Assembly: GCF_018390695.1 (NCBI RefSeq)
Contig: NZ_JAHBGF010000036.1
Coordinates: 1 to 64,000 of the forward strand
Reading direction: 5' to 3'
Source: Ancylobacter sonchi
GTDB lineage: Bacteria; Pseudomonadota; Alphaproteobacteria; Rhizobiales; Xanthobacteraceae
Length of the DNA: 64,000 nt
A program made the position numbers and the translations under genes. This document shows positions 59,278 to 64,000 of the stretch, one piece after another. Below the pieces are notes generated by a model that had not been told where the DNA came from, did no database searches, and worked only from the letters and a program-made list of their open reading frames with translations. Each line of letters begins with the position of its first letter. The first letter of the stretch is position 1.

Positions 59278-59814
59278 TCAGAGGCGATAGAGGATCTGGT
59301 CGGTCCAGAAGCGCTCCAGCCGCTGCAGCGCCTTGTTGATCACCTGGAAGTCCTGCGATCCGATGCCGCCGATCTGCTCGATGGTGGCGATGTGCTTGGC
59401 GTAGAGCGAGGCCACGATGTCGCGCACCTCCTCGCCCTTGCGGGTCAGGCTGATGCGCACCGCCCGGCGATCGACGCGGGAGCGCTGGTGGTCGAGATAG
59501 CCGGTCTCGACGAGCTTCTTCAGATTGTAGGAGACGTTGGCGCCGAGATAATAGCCGCGCGTGCGCAACTCGCCGGCGGTCAGCTCGGAATCGCCGATGT
59601 TGAACAAGAGCAGCGCCTGCACCGGGTTGACGTCGTCGCGACCGCGCCGGTCGAACTCGTCCTTCACCACGTCGAGCAGACGGCGATGCAGCCGCTCAAC
59701 CAGCGTCATCGCCTCATGATAGAGCGGCGTGATCGGGTCCTGCGGCACTTCGTCGGGTACGGGCGTCAGGGCCCGCGCAGCGCTTCTCATCTCGACACCC
59801 CGGCTCGACGTCAT
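59278..59814 (-). CDS. ldtR: LdtR-like MarR-family regulator
   Basis: A MarR-family protein of about 178 residues with a winged helix (LTAGELRTRGYYLGANVSYNLKKLVETGYLDHQRSRVDRRAVRISLTRKGEEVRDIVASL, about residues 75-135). The RGYYLGANVSYNLKKLVETGYL helix pair is typical of LdtR, a regulator of cell-wall L,D-transpeptidase genes and osmotic tolerance in Hyphomicrobiales. The neighbouring DUF6163 gene fits that assignment. I choose ATG 59814, with AAGGGGA 8-9 bases upstream; upstream codons add 14 residues without a ribosome-binding site. Confidence 0.82.
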   Translation of the reverse strand: MTSSRGVEMRSAARALTPVPDEVPQDPITPLYHEAMTLVERLHRRLLDVVKDEFDRRGRDDVNPVQALLLFNIGDSELTAGELRTRGYYLGANVSYNLKKLVETGYLDHQRSRVDRRAVRISLTRKGEEVRDIVASLYAKHIATIEQIGGIGSQDFQVINKALQRLERFWTDQILYRL

Positions 59815-59937
59815 GGGGATTCTTCCCCTTGGGGACTTCTCCCTCTGTCGTTCCATATTCCGGGGTGCGTCTGAAAGCCCGTTTAAGCGGAAGGCTGAAT
59901 CGAATCCAAACGTCTATGGCTTACAAAGGGTTAAGCC

Positions 59938-60369
59938 TCAGCGTTCCGCCTCGCGGCCGGCCTTGTAGGTGAGCCAGGCATAGACCGCCACCAGCACGGT
60001 CTCGACGGCGGCGACGATGACCAGCCGGCCGACGCCCTCCGGTGCCGAGACGTTGATCAGGATCTGCACCATGGCGGTGACCAGCCACAGCACCACGCCC
60101 CAGGCGGCGCCCAGCCACAGCCCCACCGCCGCCACCGGATTCATGATCGCCGCCCAGATCACCGCCGATTGGGCGGCCAGCGACAGCATCTCGAAGCGGC
60201 TGGTCTCGCCGTCCCAGACCCCGCAGATCAGCGTCCAGCTGTACACGGTCTTGATCAGCAGGAGCCCGGCCAGCCCGCGCAGATAGAGCAGCACCCGCCG
60301 CTGCCAGGGCGGCATGGCGGCGCCGGCGGGGCCGAGGGTGGCGTCGATCGGGTCGTAGAGTGTGCTCAT
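59938..60369 (-). CDS. DUF6163 family membrane protein
   Basis: A 143-residue inner-membrane protein with four predicted helices (VLLYLRGLAGLLLIKTVYSWTLICGV, FEMLSLAAQSAVIWAAIMNPVAAVGLWLGAAWGVVLWLVTAMVQILI and RLVIVAAVETVLVAVYAWLTY). It regularly lies next to LdtR-type regulators in this order and is often controlled by them. A GAGG-type site precedes the ATG by 4-5 bases. Function unknown. Confidence 0.85.
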   Translation of the reverse strand: MSTLYDPIDATLGPAGAAMPPWQRRVLLYLRGLAGLLLIKTVYSWTLICGVWDGETSRFEMLSLAAQSAVIWAAIMNPVAAVGLWLGAAWGVVLWLVTAMVQILINVSAPEGVGRLVIVAAVETVLVAVYAWLTYKAGREAER

Positions 60370-60394
60370 TCTGCCTCAATAGCGGAAATTCGCG

Positions 60395-61459
60395 TCACGT
60401 CAGCAGCAAATCGTCGGGGAGAGGCTCGTCGAACATCGCCGCGACGGCGGCGGGGTCGACCTCGTCGAGGGTCGCGGGCTGCCAGCGCGGTGCCTGGTCC
60501 TTGTCCACCAGCACCGCCCGCACCCCTTCATAAAAGTCGTGCTGGGAGAGCAGCCGCGTCACCATGCGGAACTCCAGCGTCAGGCAGCCGGCGAGATCGT
60601 GGGCGAGGCCGCGCTGCATCTGCGCGAAGGCGATGTGCACGCTGGTCGGCGAGGCCCGGCGGATCGTCTCCGCCTGCTTGGCGGCGAATTCGCCCTCCAC
60701 GCCCTCCAGCGTAGCGGCATGGTCGAGCGCCGCCATCACCGCCGCCACGCTGCCGCCGGCGAACACACGGTCGATGGTGGGAAACAGCGGGCCGAGCGGC
60801 GGCGGTGGCGGCACCACGGAAAACCGCGCCAGCAGCGGCTCCACCGCATCGCCGGCGGCGAGCGCGGCGACGAGGTCCGGCCAGCGCTCCGCCGGCACGT
60901 GATGGGTGTAGAGGCCGAGCGCCATGGCGTCGGCCATGCCGATGCGCGCGCCGGTCATGGCGAGCCAGGTGCCGCTCCAGCCCGGCAGGCGCGGCAGCAC
61001 ATAGGTGCCGCCGACATCGGGAAACAGCCCGATCGCCACTTCCGGCATGGCGAAGCCCAGACCTTCCCCGGCGACGCGGTAGCGGGCATGGCCGGAAATG
61101 CCGAAGCCGCCACCGAAGCACAGCCCGCCGACCAGCGCGACGAACGGTTTGGGATAGCGCGAGATCAGATGGTTGAGCGGGTATTCGTCGCGCCAGAACC
61201 GGCGCGCCTCCTCTACCCGCCCCGCGCGCCCGAGATCGTACATCGCCCGCACGTCGCCGCCGACGCAGAAGGCCCGCTCATGCGCCGAGCGCAGCACCAC
61301 CACCGACACCGCCGAATCATCGGCCCAGGTGTCGAGCGTCGCCCGCATCGCGCACACCATCTTGTGATCGAGGGCGTTCAGCGCCTTCGGACGGTCCAGC
61401 GTGATGATTCCGGCGGTACCCGCGACCTCGAAGCGGATACCGATGGGCTCATTGATCAT
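60395..61459 (-). CDS. 3-hydroxyisobutyryl-CoA hydrolase (HIBCH, crotonase family)
   Basis: A 354-residue crotonase-fold hydrolase acting in valine degradation. The first oxyanion-hole strand (AFCVGGDVRAMYDLGRAG), the second (ALVGGLCFGGGFGISGHARYRVAGEGLGFAMPEVAIGLFPDVGGTYVLPRLPG) with the catalytic Glu (AMPEVAIG) and Asp (LFPDVGG), and FWRDEYPLN are all characteristic. It ends 25 bases before the DUF6163 start, so the genes may be cotranscribed. An enoyl-CoA hydratase assignment is less likely because of FWRDEYPLN and GLFPDVGGTY. Confidence 0.92.
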   Translation of the reverse strand: MINEPIGIRFEVAGTAGIITLDRPKALNALDHKMVCAMRATLDTWADDSAVSVVVLRSAHERAFCVGGDVRAMYDLGRAGRVEEARRFWRDEYPLNHLISRYPKPFVALVGGLCFGGGFGISGHARYRVAGEGLGFAMPEVAIGLFPDVGGTYVLPRLPGWSGTWLAMTGARIGMADAMALGLYTHHVPAERWPDLVAALAAGDAVEPLLARFSVVPPPPPLGPLFPTIDRVFAGGSVAAVMAALDHAATLEGVEGEFAAKQAETIRRASPTSVHIAFAQMQRGLAHDLAGCLTLEFRMVTRLLSQHDFYEGVRAVLVDKDQAPRWQPATLDEVDPAAVAAMFDEPLPDDLLLT

Positions 61460-61578
61460 GCCTGCTCTCCCAGCCGCGCGCCGCCGGGGGGCGCGTCAAC
61501 GTGACCTGCGACATATTTCGCGCGATTACGCAATCGTCCGGGTGAATATGTCGCCTCAAAGCTTTTATGACGTTATAA

Positions 61579-62670
<1,092 letters not shown>

Positions 62671-62720
62671 TCCACGCCGGACCGGCGCCGGACCAGCGCC
62701 TTGGTTGAAATCGCCGGTCC

Positions 62721-64000
62721 ATGCGCCTCATCGTCCACCTCACCGTCCTCTGCCTCGGCCTGCTGCTGGCGGGCTGCGGCTCGGTGATCGACGCCGATCA
62801 GGCACGCATCTGCCGCGATATCGTCCCCGCCCTGTATGACGATGACGTGGTCATCGACGAGGTGTCGCTCGCCCCGGTTCCCGGCGCGGACGCGCTCAGA
62901 TTGACCTATAGGGCGCGCCTCGGCTCGCGCGCGGTGCCGCACTGGGTCATCTGTTCCTTCGCCGGGCAGACCGGTGCCGCCCGCGCGACGCTGACCGCGC
63001 TCGACACGGATCGCGGCCCGCTAAGTGACGTGAAACTCTACATAATCAAGCGCTGGTGGCTGACCGCAGCGCCGTCCCGCGCACCACCGGCCGCCTGGCT
63101 GAGCCTATCGAAGCGGCAGGCCTACTGGCTGCAGCAGGCGATAAACGGCACCACCCTGGCCGGCATTTACGGCCTGGTCGCCACCGGTTTCGCCCTGGTG
63201 CACGGGCTGCTGGGCCGCATCAATCTCGCCTTCGGGGAAATCGCCGTCGCCGGCGGCGTCTATCTGCTCATCGCGGTTGGTCTCGAAAGCCTGGCCGGAC
63301 GGCTCGGCCCCGGCACGCTGGGGCTTGCGGTGGCCATCGGGATTCTGTTTGCAATGTCAATCAGTTGGCTGGTAGGTCGCCAGGTCGTCGTGCCGCTCGC
63401 CACCTCGACGACCTCGCCACAAACGGTGCTGATCGGCACCGTCGCCGTCGCCATCGTGCTGGCTGAGGCGGCGCGCATCACCGCGCCGGACCGGCTGAAC
63501 TGGCTGCCGCCGCTGCTCAACATTCCCGTCCCGCTCGCCGGCGAAACCGGCTTCGTCGCAACGGTGACGGCCGCGCAGATGCTCGCCGCCGGCATGAGCC
63601 TGACCGGCGCCTCCACTGTGCTGGGCCTGATGGAATTCACCCGTTTCGGCCGCGCCTGGCGCGCCCATGCCGACGATCCGCTGATGGCGGCGCTTCTCGG
63701 TGTTCGGGTTCCCGCCCTGCGCGACGGCACCTTCCTCATTGCCGGGGCCGCCGCAGGGCTTGCCGGCGCGGTCAGCGTGATCGCCTATGGTACGGTTCAA
63801 CCGGGTGAAGGCTTGGCCATCACGCTCAAAGCCTTGATTTCGGCCATTATCGGGGGCATTGGCTCTGTGCCGGGCGCCTTTCTCGGCGCCGTCATCGTCG
63901 CCGGCGTCGAAATCGTGTGGTCGGCGAGCTTCGATATCGTGTATCGCGATCTCGTCATCTATGCCCTTCTGGTCGCCTTTCTTGTCTTGAGGCCGGGCGG
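62721..64000 (+). CDS. Liv-type ABC permease fused to an N-terminal lipoprotein-like segment (partial)
   Basis: An open frame of at least 426 codons without a stop to the window edge. Residues 1-19 form a lipoprotein-type signal (LLLAGC, Cys19), followed by a soluble domain of about 90 residues (DADQARICRDIVPAL, ALRLTYRARLGSR, HWVICSFAGQTG). From about residue 135 it is a LivH-like permease: QQAINGTTLAGIYGLVATGFALVHGLLGRINLAFGEIAVAGGVYLLIAVG and SAIIGGIGSVPGAFLGAVIVAGVEIVWSASFDIVYRDLVIYALLV. The preceding gene is hemB, 50 bases upstream. The frame is verified as continuous through the junction, so this is a fusion and not a frameshift in this sequence. The ATPase and other partners would lie to the right. 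Confidence 0.8.
   Translation, partial: MRLIVHLTVLCLGLLLAGCGSVIDADQARICRDIVPALYDDDVVIDEVSLAPVPGADALRLTYRARLGSRAVPHWVICSFAGQTGAARATLTALDTDRGPLSDVKLYIIKRWWLTAAPSRAPPAAWLSLSKRQAYWLQQAINGTTLAGIYGLVATGFALVHGLLGRINLAFGEIAVAGGVYLLIAVGLESLAGRLGPGTLGLAVAIGILFAMSISWLVGRQVVVPLATSTTSPQTVLIGTVAVAIVLAEAARITAPDRLNWLPPLLNIPVPLAGETGFVATVTAAQMLAAGMSLTGASTVLGLMEFTRFGRAWRAHADDPLMAALLGVRVPALRDGTFLIAGAAAGLAGAVSVIAYGTVQPGEGLAITLKALISAIIGGIGSVPGAFLGAVIVAGVEIVWSASFDIVYRDLVIYALLVAFLVLRPG

Noticed and set aside
63056-63466. Separate open frame at the right end
   Set aside because: It is out of phase with the continuous lipoprotein-permease frame, which carries the family sequence.

Overview
The window is high-GC DNA (apart from one AT-rich stretch near 55.9-56.5 kb) that looks like a chromosomal segment of a soil or plant-associated alphaproteobacterium of the Hyphomicrobiales, plausibly near Xanthobacteraceae. 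This assignment is inferred from gene content (an LdtR-type MarR regulator next to a DUF6163 protein, HIBCH and a metal-binding HemB, a GlxA-type AraC regulator, many Bug/TRAP/Liv solute transporters) and not from a marker-gene comparison. I saw no rRNA, tRNA, CRISPR array or intact insertion sequence.

Layout. 0.5-3.1 kb: cold-shock protein, a small conserved protein, a decayed ABC-F fragment, a GlxA/AraC regulator and a monooxygenase-fold protein. 3.2-8.3 kb: a compact, translationally coupled bufferin-type metallophore operon (DUF2282 precursor, MNIO/DUF692 enzyme, an unrecognised protein, DUF2063 partner, DoxX, ECF sigma factor, NrsF-like anti-sigma), with a candidate sigma-F-type promoter in front. 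8.4-9.7 kb: a broken autotransporter whose 5' part is missing; it abuts an unrelated gene, marking a recombination scar. 9.7-25.5 kb: a large catabolic locus. A ten-gene minus-strand operon holds two proline-racemase-family enzymes, a DapA-family lyase, a cobalamin-dependent mutase-like protein, an FAD oxidoreductase, an aspartate-dehydrogenase-like protein, an SDR, a cupin, a NIPSNAP protein and an alpha/beta hydrolase. It is divergent from a GntR regulator plus a complete Liv-type ABC importer and an SDR. Two copies of one operator palindrome lie between the divergent units. The enzymes resemble hydroxyproline catabolism with extra steps.

25.5-30.7 kb: a HAD phosphatase, a small membrane protein, a large hybrid histidine kinase and a response-regulator diguanylate cyclase. 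31.0-38.4 kb: GntR, two MmgE/PrpD proteins, a complete TctCBA importer and an SDR lacking the usual catalytic residues, probably one pathway for an organic acid. 38.5-42.1 kb: a MarR-controlled FUSC/DUF1656/HlyD aromatic-acid efflux operon. 42.6-47.6 kb: an SDR divergent from a TRAP importer operon with an arylmalonate-decarboxylase-like enzyme inside it. 47.7-55.6 kb: an RND efflux operon followed by an OmpR/HK two-component system. Both units carry the same GCGACA-N4-GCGACA direct repeat upstream, suggesting that the regulator controls the pump and itself.

55.6-64 kb: an AT-rich gene-poor stretch, a Hint-domain protein, a glycosyltransferase, the ldtR-like/DUF6163/HIBCH/hemB block, and, running off the right edge, a Liv-type permease fused to an N-terminal lipoprotein-like segment.
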